A DNA stretch of 64,000 nt from Acanthosepion esculentum (GCA_964036315.1 OZ038492.1:41354095-41418094); one strand, 5' to 3'. Counted from the first letter of the stretch, positions 10,710-21,409 are shown. Made by a program: numbers and translations. Notes: generated from the sequence alone by a model not told the origin.

Positions 10710-10712
<3 letters not shown>
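10540..10712 (+). repeat. H fold-back repeat, copy 3 (best hairpin)
   Basis: Arms from 10595 and back from 10700 pair over about 50 nt with the centre at GTCAGACCTGAC. The outer part (GAAGTCAACACTCAGAGGCG with its partner ending GAGTGATGACTTC) is close to perfect. The left flank GCTCAATATCAGAGATAGAGC matches the window start. A (TA)n tract follows at 10713. No coding capacity. Confidence 0.75.

Positions 10713-10761
<49 letters not shown>
10713..10761. repeat. (TA)n microsatellite
   Basis: About 24 TA units directly follow the H hairpin. Confidence 0.97.
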
Positions 10762-10764
<3 letters not shown>

Positions 10765-10765
<1 letters not shown>

Positions 10766-11875
10766 AACAGAGAGACAGAGATAAATTGGGTGTTTGCACT
10801 AGAAAGGATAGTGTTTCACCGGACGCGGTTAAATTTTCATCGGGGCTAAAAGAAAAACCTTGTTGAGATATTAAAACAGAAATAAAAGTCGTAATTACAA
10901 AGCCGAAGCTAATAAAAACAATTCTTTTATTACTGATAAATCTAAAAGTGATCAAAGCATCAAAGGGAATGCGTTTTACTGTTCTTTATTTACTCTACAA
11001 GTGTGTTTTGTGATATCCTTATTACAAAGGTTGGTACAATTATGACGCATGGACCATCGAGTGCATTCTCAAAGCGCAGCTGATAGGGCACAATAGTCGA
11101 GGCGTTCTCATTGCATATCTGAGTTAGGAATGACTAATCTGCTGATCAAACCCGTCCTCGATATTATTACATTTGGCATATCCATAGAATCTAGAGATTA
11201 ATGATACTTTACTTCCATTTAGACGTCTCCATTCCTTATTAACCCATACTTATATGCTTTTCTTTATTACATAAACCTTATTTTTAGTTGATAACAATAT
11301 ATGAGTTGACGACCCGTTTATTTATTAAACAGTATATTTATTTTCGTCTATCGGCCTGGATATTCGAGAAACAAACCCGCTCTTTTGCAAGATACGCACC
11401 GGCGTCTTCTTAGGCAGAGGAAACCGCAGTTACCAAAAAATCCATTACTTTAGAAATTGCTTTGTTTAAGTTTGAATACGAAACTGAGCAGATATCAAAA
11501 TTTCGAGAGACTATGATGAGAAGAATTTCGCTTAAAGTCACTATTCAGCCTTGCTTAATCGGCAAAATTTCAACGAACATCGGATCTAACAACGGTTCTC
11601 ACCGCAGGTTGGAATCCACTGAGGAACGTATATTTTTTCTTTAATTAGATCTCTCTAGGCCGGTAGATGAAAGTAAATAAAAACACTGTTCAATAAATAA
11701 TCATAGCGTCTACTCAAAAAAGGTTATTCAGTAAAAAATAATGTTTAAATAATAAAATATGTCGGATTCATAAATTAAAATCTATCACTTATTTAGAAAA
11801 TACTTATATGTGTAAAATTAAGATGAAATAAAAATGTAACTGTAAAAAAAAAACGATACATACGTACACACAGTT
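10765..11875. other. Unassigned sequence
   Basis: Short frames without motifs. No repeat family recognised. Confidence 0.45.
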
Positions 11876-11879
11876 GTCA

Positions 11880-12070
11880 CCCAAGGCTACAGAACCCCAC
11901 CCCTACCAGATATTTACCCATAGCTGGCGAGGAGAAAACGTGTATTCATATCTTTCCCAAGGGTGTCAGCACGTAAGCTGATGTAATGGATTCGACTGTA
12001 ATTTGAACTCGGTTCTGCAACTCTTCAATCCCAGCCGCTATCCATTACTCGTCCGAGCCTCCGTATTTTA
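11880..12070 (-). mobile_element. T1 SINE (tRNA-Arg-like head plus central domain)
   Basis: On the minus strand a tRNA-like head carries GAGTAATGGATAGCGGCTGG (A-box region) and, after about 35 bases, ACCGAGTTCAAATTAC (B-box region). The central domain follows: CTTACGTGCTGACACCC, TTGGGAAAGATATGAATAC, then the AGCTATGGGTAAAT block. Pol III transcription with LINE-driven retroposition is the known mode for this class. The same central domain occurs in the 5S-headed SINEs of this window. Confidence 0.7.
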
Positions 12071-12384
12071 GCGCTTTCAAAACTTATTCTTTTACTGTCA
12101 CGTATGGATAATAATTAAGATGATATTTTCAGCATTCGGCATTAGAACTGGTTCCCAAGACAAAAAAAAATAATACTTATGACATATCCTAATATACCAA
12201 CCACGAAAAGAAAGAAATATGATGTGTGTTTCCAGCTAATACTGGGCTACTTAAATAACTCGATAAAATCAACAAAAAACGAGCGAATCTTTTTTTCAGT
12301 CTGTCTATTGTTATGAAGTTTCAGAGAAAATAGAAACAAAAATGACACTTATACTTAATATAAAAAAAAAGAAACAGTTAAAAC

Positions 12385-12645
12385 TTACAGGGTAAGAGGA
12401 AAGAGGGCTTGGAAAAGTTAATGCTCACAGGACATAATGACGGCAAGAGGGACAGAGGAAAACAATGATTAACATACCTGACGAGCTTCAGTGAATAAAT
12501 GGCGGAGCAAGGTTTCGAAGCGATAACAAAAAAGACCAAATTTATTGAGAGATACAAAAGACACGAAATTTGTGGCGAGCCATGATCGCCAACGTCTTGA
12601 ATTGACACGGCACATGAAAGAAGAAGATTGTCTCGAAAAATAAGG
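12385..12645 (+). pseudogene. LINE-G 3'-end fragment
   Basis: The plus strand shows GGCAAGAGGGACAGAGGAAAA (the KRDRGKQ-type segment), CGAGCCATGATCGCCAACGT (the AMIA-V segment) and GGCACATGAAAGAAGAAG at the 3' end. These are three landmarks of the family in order. Frame breaks are present. Confidence 0.65.
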
Positions 12646-12649
12646 CCTC

Positions 12650-13395
12650 AAAGAATTCACGATGGAGCATCTCATAAATCTAATCACTGAAGTCTTGACA
12701 CGTTCTTACAAATGCAGGTGGTCGATTGCATTGGAACGTATTTTCTTTTTCAGCGATTTTCACCAGGAGAAAATTTTAAAAGAAATCGATTGTTATTTTG
12801 AAAAAAAGAAATAAATGAAAGATGCAAGAAAAGAAAAAAAAATACAAGTACTTACTAACTTGTTTATGACGAAGATAATACAAAATAATTTTCAATTTCC
12901 GATAATAACGCGTAACTTGATTACCGAAATATTCGCTATAGAAAAATTGATTAAAAAATTCAATTTGCCCACCACGAACTCAAAAGCCCATAAACAGCTT
13001 ACCAACAAAATTATTAGATAAAAGTTCAAATGCTTTGTACACGACTGTGATTTGCTTCCGAGCTTACATTGTTTTAGTTTTTAAAAAGCTAATTTTCATA
13101 ACTGTTTTATTTCTTAATCGAGTTAAAGCTGTGAGGATGAAATATAAGGTATGAATAGGAGGAAATGTTAGCGACATAAATTTAAATTCAGACGCCAATT
13201 GTCTTATATATAATTATGTTATGTGACGTAATGACAGAGCGGTTATCAGCCCGGGAAAATGATGTCAAATTATGGTGGGGAGCATCCGTTAAATAATAAC
13301 ACGAGAGTTGAATCTTTCATATTTGACGCTACACATGATACAGCTCCTGACTCCGTCAGTTACTCTCGGCCAGTCGGGGTGTGAATCTCTCCACA
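12650..13395. other. Unassigned A+T-rich sequence
   Basis: A 68-codon frame at 12815-13021 is lysine- and asparagine-rich from A-rich sequence and shows no motif. Confidence 0.4.
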
Positions 13396-13403
13396 GATCC
13401 CTG

Positions 13404-13690
13404 AACCGATCCGTGAATCTTGTTATTTATTCTGTAACATACAGAATTGTGGCAACCGATCCGTGAATCTTACATTCACCTTCTACAGTGTATGTCAGGA
13501 TCGGTTATTTTCTCTATTCATCCGTTCAACTTTCTCGTTATCACGTTTGCAACATCGGATGCGAGCTGTATGGTCACGTACTTCTGTGTTCGGTGGCTTG
13601 GTTTCAACCCAATTCAACTCTTTACCTGCCTTGCCTAGACGGTCTAATGTGAAATTTTAACGCAACATCAGTTTCGGTATATTACCACTG
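13404..13690 (+). pseudogene. LINE-J C-terminal fragment
   Basis: CCGATCCGTGAATCTT occurs twice (about 13405 and 13457). After the second, the frame reads IRSTFSLSRLQHRMRAVWSR, then FNSLPALPRRSNVKF. This recalls the HPFTV, SLPRCRT, WNSLP and FKSNV order of jockey-like C-termini. Weak, motif-based call. Confidence 0.4.
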
Positions 13691-13719
13691 TGGGATCGGT
13701 GTGCCGACTTCAGAGACTA

Positions 13720-13910
13720 GATGGCTATGTTCCCTTTCGTACAAATAGCCTTGGGTAACGTACAACTTTATATCTTCTCGTTACGGGTTAAATAGCAGGG
13801 ATGACAGGACACTAGTCTTGGTTGACAACCAGCCTACAATATGGAAATCATTGAATTCAAAACCTGCGAGTGTATTCGAACTGGCAGAACGGTTTACTCT
13901 CACAAGCTTG
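13720..13910 (+). mobile_element. T1 SINE 3' part
   Basis: A degenerate central domain (AATAGCCTTGGGTAACG, then GGGTTAAATAGCAGGG) is followed by GACAGGACACTAGTCTTGG and GAATTCAAAACCTGCGAG. The same central-domain and GAATTCAAAACCTGCG landmarks occur at 59615-59740. The tRNA-like head is missing. Confidence 0.5.
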
Positions 13911-14059
13911 TGTGGTGTCGATATATAATGGCAAATTCTGTAACTAGTGGAGCCAACTCTGCACTCAACGGAAAAGTCAGTTTACGTAATTTCGTCGCTC
14001 GTAGAATAGTTTCGATTATCTCACCATTTACTCTTATCTCAGTCATGTATTGACGTTGG

Positions 14060-14860
14060 TCCCGAAGACGACCTCCAATCTGTAGTTGACTGGGATAGGA
14101 AATGGCTTGTGAATTTTAATGCATCCAAAATGAAACTGCTGTAATTTACTCACCACAGAGAAACATCCCTGTCTCCTATCAGCATGGTTGATATTCAACT
14201 CCACGAGAGACTCTCACTACGCCTTCTCACATTTTCCACTGACCTGATGTAGAACAACTACATTGAATCAGTTGGTTCACTGTATCGTGCCAGAATACTT
14301 TTTCTCGTCTGAGTAATTCCTTGACATTTACAAATCTATCATTCGTCCATGCATGGAACACTGTTGCCATATATTGTCTGGTGGCCATGCTGTTCATCTC
14401 GAGGTTTTCGACAAAATCCAAAGACGAATCGGTGCTGACTTGGGATCTCGATTCCGTTCACTTTCTCATCGACGTAATGTTGCTTCCCTCTGACTTTTCT
14501 AAAATATTTTCATGGCATCTGCTCTCACGAGTTATTTTTACTGGTGCCCAGATTGCTTGAATTTAAGCGTGCTAGTAGGTTCGCATCTCGATCCCACCTT
14601 TTTGTTGTCGAAACAGTTCATGCAATCGCCTCTTCTACTCCAACAGCTTCTTCTCTCGCACTTCCCAACAGTGGAACTCCCTTCCTCTTACTTGCTTCCC
14701 TGATAACTATAATCTTCAAAAATTTAAATGTAATGTCAGTCGACATCTTCTGATGCCTTGATCCCCGTTCTTCTTTTTATCCTTTCCTCACCCCCCCTAT
14801 ACCCAGTCTTTTCCATTACTTACACTCTATGTAGCCCCTTGCGAACTAGTGTCACCCCCG
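14060..14860 (+). pseudogene. LINE-J RT C-terminal half
   Basis: In order the plus strand shows DLQSVVDWDRKW, VNFNASKMKLL, ISMVDIQLHERL, the FSTDLM-NNYIESVG region, HLQIYHSS, KYFHGICSHELF, PRLLEFKRASRFASRSHLF and IIFKNLNVMSVDIF. These lie in several frames with stops. It corresponds to the part of a jockey/CR1-like RT after the catalytic loop, to near the C-terminus, followed by a T/C-rich 3' stretch ending GCCTTGCTTGTGATGAA. The copy is inactive. Confidence 0.75.
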
Positions 14861-15144
14861 CCTTGCTTGTGATGAATTACATGAAAAAAATACTTCGGAG
14901 AGCAGATTAAATACACCTGTTGATATTTTTGGAAAATCAATATAACTTGTACCCTCTGACCTTATTCTGATGTCCGACGAACAATCTTGGGGCCTGATAA
15001 TGCAAAATTAGACTCAGTGGAAACAGGGCAAGCAATAACTGAGCAGTCCTAAATAAGAACATTATGGCCATGAAATGGCCAACAGAACGAGTAAAATGTA
15101 ACCCGTATTTTAACTAAATGTTTCAGTTTCAGTTTCCGTGAAAT

Positions 15145-15255
15145 TTGCCTGGAATGACACCTGGAGACGGGCGGATGTTAGAACGGTCGAAACGTTGTGA
15201 TAATGACAACAAAGATGAGGACATTATCCCAAATGTAAATAGTGTAAATAAAGGT
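15145..15255 (+). repeat. Hairpin-motif repeat (CGAAACGTTGT family)
   Basis: CACCTGGAGACGGGCGG, then GGTCGAAACGTTGTGATAATG, AACAAAGATGAGGACATTAT and AAATGTAAATAGTGTAAATAA follow in order. The same blocks occur at 43895-44010 and 44205-44300. The segment between CACCTG and CGAAACG diverges between copies. Confidence 0.65.
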
Positions 15256-15284
15256 AACCTTACATCCCATAAATTCAGACTTGA

Positions 15285-15640
15285 CTTACGGACATATCAC
15301 ATTGAAAGACCGGTTCTCGTACGATCACCGAAGTTAAGCAACATCGAGCCTGGTCAGTAGCTAGAGGGATGACCGCTTGGGAATAAAGGTTGCTGCAAGC
15401 TTGGATGTGTGGATGGTTTAATGGATAACGACTCGGAATTGTTAACGGGATACCAGAGTTCCAATTCCACTTCGTTTTCTTTATATTCACTTACAAGAAA
15501 TACCTTGGGAAAGGTATAAATCTACCGACTTTCTTCACTGCTATGGGTTAAAATGTAGCACTTGTATCAGTAAATCATTATTATCTCCAAAACGTTCTGA
15601 CAATATTAAAATATGTTCTGGCTTTAAGCTTAATAAGGCG
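15285..15640 (+). mobile_element. S5 SINE copy 1 (5S rRNA-like + tRNA-like + central domain)
   Basis: 15285-15402 resembles animal 5S rRNA throughout: CTTACGGACATATCAC at the 5' end, TCACCGAAGTTAAGCAAC (box A region), GAGCCTGGTCAGTAGCTAG, GACCGCTTGGGAATA (box C region) and GCTGCAAGCTT at the end. It is followed by a tRNA-Arg-like stretch (TGGTTTAATGGATAACGAC, then AGTTCCAATTCC) and by the central domain (ATACCTTGGGAAAGGTATAAA, GCTATGGGTTAAA). Substitutions and the missing 5S terminator show it is a retroposon, not a 5S gene. It is the most complete of five copies. Confidence 0.85.
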
Positions 15641-15654
15641 TAAAAAAAACAAAT

Positions 15655-15800
15655 CAATCAGGTTTTCAATTGCGCAAATATCCCTGGGAAATATATGAAT
15701 CCACCTCGTTCCCTACAGCTATGGGTTAATTAATTCGAATTTGTATCAGTAAGTAATTATTATCTCAAAACATTTCTAACAATTAGGACTATTTGCTGGC
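15655..15800 (+). mobile_element. S5/T1 SINE central domain and tail, truncated
   Basis: GCGCAAATATCCCTGGGAAAT, ATATGAATCCACCTCGTTCC and AGCTATGGGTTAATTAATT repeat the central domain just downstream of copy 1, then TTGTATCAGTAAGTAATTATT as in its tail. The head is absent. Confidence 0.7.
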
Positions 15801-15804
15801 TTCA

Positions 15805-16070
15805 CATAAGCTACAAAAGGTTCAATCAATCATTAAAAAAACTCATTTACATATCAGATTAATTTGTAGGTACCTTATCCTTTTTCTGTACCCACGTTGT
15901 AAAATCATGAGGCTTTCATTCAGGAGAACATGTAAACTTATACTTGATTAAATTCCTATCATATTTTTTCGGAGTTTTATACAAAAATAAGCCAAAGTCT
16001 ATTAGTTTTCTTTTCCAGTGATTTTCAACCTGACAAATCCCTGGAGACACTCGAGTTAATGTGTAAGACG
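15805..16070. other. Unassigned sequence
   Basis: No feature seen. Confidence 0.4.
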
Positions 16071-16079
16071 CATAGTTCA

Positions 16080-16155
16080 TGTATATATGTGGGGAAGATA
16101 ACGGTTAACCCTGGACTTGAACAGCTTAAGATTCTAGTGATCGGGAAATCAACAT
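16080..16155 (-). pseudogene. LINE-J extreme C-terminal scrap
   Basis: GGGGAAGATAACGGTTAACCC on the plus strand recurs at 41510 and 58840, where the minus strand reads as the FKSRVN-CYLP-like end of a jockey-type RT. Only about 75 bases are present. Confidence 0.45.
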
Positions 16156-16159
16156 CTTG

Positions 16160-17340
16160 GGAGTTAGGCCGAGGTTTATTCATCCATTTTTAGTGACGAA
16201 ATGAGACGGACAAAACGAAACAAAAAAAAGATTGAAGCAAAACTTAAACATTTAAATTACACCAGGAATGTTGCTTGTAAATTTATTCAACCCGATAATT
16301 GTTGCTTATTTAATCGTAGATATTTGCTGAAACGCTGTAGGATACTTTTAAATAGATCGTAAAAACTGTAAAAATGTTTTAGAGTGTGGAGCTTAATTAA
16401 AAAGATATTTTTTTTTTAATTTGTTGTCTGTTTGTTATCTTATTCAAACATGTATTCAGACATTACAACTTGAAAAATAAAACCTAAACAAATTACTGTA
16501 TCATTTGCGCGTATATATTATGAGGTGAATGTCTTTCCATGAATAGACAGTTCTTGATAATTATACTATCTTTTGTAATTATTTGAATTGAATACTGATG
16601 GTTTTGAAGGCGTTATTGATGCACTGACTCAAATCCGATTTTCAGAGGGCGTTGCCCTTAAAGACGTTGCTAAATACAGATCATTTCGAATGGTAACATT
16701 CTCCGAAATTGGAATTAGCACTCTGAAAACTCTTCAGCGCCTTCAGGTTTCAACTCGGACAATTCAGCCACTATTTCTGACCTTCAATATTAGCATTACT
16801 CAGAAGATCCATTCTGTCTGCTCCATGGAGTGTTTTGCATGTTAAGGAAAAATGCACGTCGTAGAATTTATCGGCTTAATTGCAATGGCAACAGAGACAA
16901 TAAAATCAGTATTAACAATTCTGAAACGAACTAACTGGACACATGATTTATTTTCGAAATAGTCAAATTTCTTATGTTTATATAAAATGTTCTAAATTTT
17001 GCGAAGGGTGAGCTGAACAGGAATAAGACAGGAAAAATTGTCAACGATTTCATTTAGATACAAACAAATCCAACGATTGAAAAGAAATGGTCAAAATATA
17101 CTGAGGTAAAAAGATGTTTATGAAGAAAAATAAAGTTGGCTGAAAAATATCGATTGTTTCAAATTTTTAATTTCAAACTTGATTCATTGTTATATTGACT
17201 TGTTGTTTCTTTTTTATGGATCATAAAACATTTTTGTGTTATTTAAATCTGAGAAACAATTTGAATTATAAAAAAATGTTTGTTTTTTTGCAAGTGAATA
17301 TAGTATTAGCAATTTTTTAAATCATTGTTATAATGATGTT
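16160..17340. other. Unassigned A+T-rich sequence
   Basis: An 85-codon frame at 16588-16845 shows no motif I recognise. No repeat match was found inside the window. Confidence 0.45.
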
Positions 17341-17344
17341 CGAT

Positions 17345-17500
17345 GCTCTGCTATTTAATCCATAGCTGAGGAAGGCGATGAATTTATGTTTCCCAAGGGT
17401 ATTTTCGCATAAGTGAATGTCACGAACTCGAACGGAATTCGAATTCGTCTTCCGAATTTCTCATTTTCAGCTGCTATCCATGATAAATTGACGACCATAT
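17345..17500 (-). mobile_element. T1 SINE
   Basis: Inverted blocks CTGCTATTTAATCCATAGCTG, TTTATGTTTCCCAAGGGTAT and CGCATAAGTGAATGTCACG give the central domain. TCAGCTGCTATCCATGATAAA is the decayed tRNA-like head (GGATAGC region) on the minus strand. Order and spacing agree with the copy at 11880. Confidence 0.65.
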
Positions 17501-17504
17501 TGAT

Positions 17505-18035
17505 GATATCATCTTATAAATTCCTCTCTATTGGTTTCACTCAGGAATGTGTCAAGATGGTCGGCCCAAAAGAATAACAAATAAATATAAAATATAAGAA
17601 TACCAATTCAGTGTTTTAGAAAACATTCTATGTTTCATGAGAAAAGAGTAACCTTTTATAAATTGTGCTAGTTTCGGCACTGATTAAACGTATTCTGAAA
17701 ATAATAGATATATGTTTTACAGTGCCGAAAATTGTAAAAGTTCATTATCTGACACAAGTACGCAAATTTCCAGAAACTTACAGATTAACTAACAAAAAAT
17801 AATATAAACAACTGCTTACCGATTAGATCACGGAGACTAATTGTATACTGTTATTTGTTGGAAACAAAGAACCGATTATAAATTAAATGGAAAAAGGAAG
17901 AATGTAGCTACATGACTAATTCAGAATGACGTCTGCTCATTGAAAAGGGACCTTGCATGCGTGAGGCTAGTCCAAGTCTCGCCGAAGGTTTACTTTTTTC
18001 CCCTCATCTATGCTATTTACATAAATGCATGGGGA
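17505..18035. other. Unassigned sequence
   Basis: No feature seen. Confidence 0.4.
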
Positions 18036-18039
18036 TAGA

Positions 18040-18965
18040 GGACGAATTTAGTAAATACATAAAAACAGAATGCATAGTAAGACAAGGATGTATTTTCTCA
18101 CCAGACTTATTAAAACATTATATGAAACGAATCTGAGAGAATTAGAAATCCTACCAGAATTCACTATTGGCGGCCACAATATTTACAATATATGAGATAT
18201 GCAGACGTCATGGCGTTGATAGCAGACAAAGACAGGAAACTAGAGGCACTTCTGACAAATTTAGTAAAAGAAAGTGAGAAAATATACTAACCATCATTTC
18301 TAAGAAAACATAGTATTTTTGTCAGGAAAAAGAACAACCGAAGATGTGACCTACGGATTGAAGACTCGCAATTCAAGCACGTACTAAAATCTAAATATCT
18401 AAGACGTGTTTTAAGACACCACGGAAAATGTGACACTGAGATCCGAAGTTGCACTGGGATAGCGAAGGATGCCTTCCAAAAGATAAACATAATATTTAGA
18501 AACTATAAAATGTCTTTATAAACAAAGAAAAAGGTACGATTATGTATATCAGTCCACCTGTATTGCAATGAATGCTTTACAGATGCAGACGACACTTGAA
18601 GTAACAGAAAGATGGTTCTACAAAATGATGCTGAAAACATCATGGGAGTAACGTTGATATTTTAAAGGAAATGGATATAAGGAGGACACTTATACTGAGA
18701 ATAATAAAAAGACAGTTGAAATGTTTAGGGCGCATAACGTGGAAAGACGGATTAGAAAATCTAACACTCACAGGACACATTGAAGTCAAGAGGGACAGAG
18801 GTAAGCAGCACATAAACTAGTTAATGTGCTTGTGTAAATGGTTAGCAGAACAGGGTTTAGAAGTTATAGAAAAAAAAAGAAAGTCTAACATTGCTAAGAG
18901 TTACAAAGGGTAGGAAGATATGGTGAACCATGATCGCCCACGCCCAGAAAGGATAAGGCACACAC

Positions 18966-18968
<3 letters not shown>
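18040..18968 (+). pseudogene. LINE-G RT copy, longest plus-strand example
   Basis: In order: CIVRQGCIFSPDL, IGGHNI-like, then MRYADVMALIADK, where the catalytic YADD has become YADV (the second aspartate is lost). It continues through SKRKNNRRCDLRI, a KYLRRVL stretch, TEIRSCTGIAKDAFQKIN, ISVHLYCNECFTD, TERWFYKMML, the LKCLGRITWKDGLENL-like segment, and ends GKDKAHTQ. Several frameshifts and stops accompany the active-site change. The element ends in an (AAT)n tail at 18969. Confidence 0.75.

Positions 18969-19010
<42 letters not shown>
18969..19010. repeat. (AAT)n tail of LINE-G copy
   Basis: About 14 AAT triplets abut the 3' end of the LINE-G copy. Confidence 0.9.
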
Positions 19011-19011
<1 letters not shown>

Positions 19012-19014
19012 TAA

Positions 19015-19665
19015 ATTTTCACAATGCGATAATTGTCTGTTTTTAAAAATTCTCTCCGTTTACTCCAATTCGTTACGTTTTACAAAACTGAACCCCTTCG
19101 ATCAGTAGACGCCATTGCCACCTGTTCTTAACTTGATGACTCGCACAGTCGATACCTTATTCGTATAGCTTGATCATATCTCAAGTGACTAGTTGGTGTT
19201 TGATCCGTCCTTGCTTAGTCGTTAAAAGCTGACAGGTGCCAAATTCGAGTGAAAGAAATCGTTCGCTACTTAGGATGTATTTCGTTTGGCACAAAAATGC
19301 TTTTTTTTATATTTATTTCATGTCTGATCAATTATAAAATACTTTTGCCAAACCAGAGCTTATGCACATGCTTACATCCCAAATCCAGACATTAGGTATT
19401 ATTACTTATTTGAGAAGCAATCTGCTTCGTCTTACGTCAAGTTGTCATAAATGCTAATGGTTCGGGCTCTTTGCAAAGAGTTTACCACACACGATATAGA
19501 CGCTCTTTAATTCAACACGTATATTTTTAATATCACTATGAAATTATTTTGATGAATGGATGTAATTAGTTATTAATTGGCTGTTTAAGTAAACAATGAT
19601 ATAATAGGGAGATTTTATTATATAATTATATCATATTTTATTATTTCTAAAGTCTGACTGCATTT
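19015..19665. other. Unassigned sequence
   Basis: Nothing recognised. Confidence 0.4.
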
Positions 19666-19669
19666 GTAG

Positions 19670-19850
19670 ACGCTTGGCGGAGTGATTAGAACGTTCGCTT
19701 TTCAACCATAAGACCAGTATTCAAATATCGTCGTATTTGATTTGAGAGTGATAGGATTTCTGGACGCTTTCAATCTAGAAAGGTAATTCCAGCGTGTCTG
19801 AAAACCATACCGTGGATTGATCCAAGACTTGTTCGTGAAAATGGGAGGAC
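19670..19850 (+). mobile_element. SINE with tRNA-Ser/Leu-like head
   Basis: GCTTGGCGGAGTGATTAGAACG is a good A-box region, and ACCAGTATTCAAATATCG about 35 bases on is a weakened B box. The tail ACCATACCGTGGATTGATCC is shared with the sequence at 51888 (ACCATACCCCGGGTCGGCTC), where another tRNA-like head lies upstream. Acceptor-stem pairing is lacking, so it is not a working tRNA. Confidence 0.55.
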
Positions 19851-20115
19851 GGAGTTGTTCAGGAGCTGCTCGGCCGGGTGGCCTGGATCACGGTGTAGTA
19901 TCTGTTCGCAGATCGCTCGCTTGGTCGGCCCTCTGGCTGAGAGCTTCACTCGATACTTACCTGCGCTGGTGGTATCATGGCTACGACTAGGTTGAACCGG
20001 CTCCGGACCAGCTATGACAAACCAAGACTAGCTCTGACCAGCTATGACTAGCTTAGACCAGCTCGGACAAGCTATGACCAGCCAAGACCAGCGGCCCGGG
20101 TGAAAACACTCGGGT
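19850..20115. repeat. GC-richer block with GACCAGCT minisatellite
   Basis: From about 20000 to 20095 the motifs GACCAGCTATGAC, GACTAGCTCTGACC, GACCAGCTCGGAC and GACCAGCCAAGACC repeat in tandem with a base unit of 9 to 10 bp. The surrounding 250 bases are clearly more GC-rich than the rest of the window. No coding frame is conserved through the repeat. Confidence 0.75.
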
Positions 20116-20639
20116 CCCCACGTTAAAAACCGACCTTGTGTCACAACCTGACTCAGTGGGGGGGTCAAGTAAATACCTGGAGATGGTTGTTCTAGCTCGA
20201 AATTACAAAACAACGTGTTTGAGTTTCCAAACTGTTGATCGCTTCCAGAATTTGTAACTAAATCTTTTCACTATAGTTGCAGTATAAAACACATGTTTCT
20301 GTGGTTGTTGAACAAACACAAATATGAGTGAGCAGGCCAAAGGGATTAGTGTGTGCTCGGAAAGGATTAGCCGGCCATTCTTATATATTGTGTGCGCCAA
20401 ATTCTGAAATTAAACGTAAAACAAACAACAGACAGTTATATTTTGGCACTAACTGCACCTGACCCTGGCATACATATTTTTTCTCTGTGTTTCTCATCGA
20501 CAACAATGCTCTTGTTTTTTCCTCCGTCCATGATCAGATATTTTCGTCATTGTTCTTTGCACTAAAATTAGTACTACCTAGCCAAAACATGGGTGGTAGT
20601 TCAAAACTAATATGTGCTTGGACCATAAGTGACCGTTCT

Positions 20640-21060
20640 TACAAGTTATTATCACTTATACGAAAGACGGCTGGGGTTGAACAAAGTTTGTATGGCTACC
20701 AACCCCAGTTTAAACTCGGATTTGTACAACTCGAGGAGGAAGTTTAGGCGCAGTACTAGTTTGCCTACAAGGTCTCATCATTTTACAGTTGAAATGGCTA
20801 GATGTAATCGTAAGTTCTATGCTAACAGTTTCTTCCATCGCACTTCTAGCTTGTGGAACAATCTACCGGTATCTTGCTTCCCAGTCAACTTTGACCTTCA
20901 ATAATTTAAATGCAATTTCAATCATTATCTTGTCTTAATTCTTATACTTTTATTGTTGTCTCTCCTTAATAGTCTTATTTTTTCATATTCTCTGACATTC
21001 AGTAAACCCTTGTTTCTTAGTGGTTTTATTTCCTTGCTTCGGGAGAACTGATTAAATACT
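20640..21060 (+). pseudogene. LINE-J RT C-terminal fragment
   Basis: An open 91-codon stretch (20629-20904) contains RRSTSLPTRSHHFTVEMARC, NRKFYANSFFHRTSSLWNNL and PVSCFPVNFDLQ, ending just before a stop. It then reads FKCNFN-like in another frame, with a T-rich 3' region ending GGGAGAACTGATTAAATA. It is one of the clearest RTS-x-LWN-x-LP motifs here. The copy is 5'-truncated, as is usual for LINEs. Confidence 0.75.
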
Positions 21061-21304
21061 ATATATGAAATACTATATATGAAATGTTGACAGTAATTTT
21101 ATATGCAATGCATAGTAAGTCGGGAGAAAATTGATCGTCATGAGTCAGGAAATAATAAGGAAAAAAATACTAACGAGTCGTTGGCGTTCATGGCTCTCCA
21201 CAGCTTTATTTGTATTTATTATACGTGAATTGCCATGTTTTCTTGACAAAGATAGAGGAGTGCTTCAAACAGATTTATAATTCAGAGTTTTATATCTTTT
21301 AGAC

Positions 21305-21405
21305 TGGTTGCCACCCAAGGTTAGCGAACCCAATGTATCCTGCTATTTAACCCACAGCTGGGAGGAAGAGAAAGATTCATGTCTTTGCATATTACGTTAG
21401 TTATT
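21305..21405 (-). mobile_element. T1 SINE fragment
   Basis: TGGTTGCCACCCAAGGTTAGCG, then TGCTATTTAACCCACAGCTGG, matches the 3' part of the copy at 11880 (TTGTCACCCAAGGCTACAG, then ACCCATAGCTGG). It is cut off after TTCATGTCTTTGC. Confidence 0.55.
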
Positions 21406-21409
21406 GATA

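Noticed and set aside
15285..15402. Functional 5S rRNA gene
   Set aside because: Many substitutions, no T-run terminator, and the same 5S-tRNA-body structure recurs at four other places.
19675..19745. Functional tRNA gene
   Set aside because: A and B boxes are visible, but acceptor and T arms do not pair.
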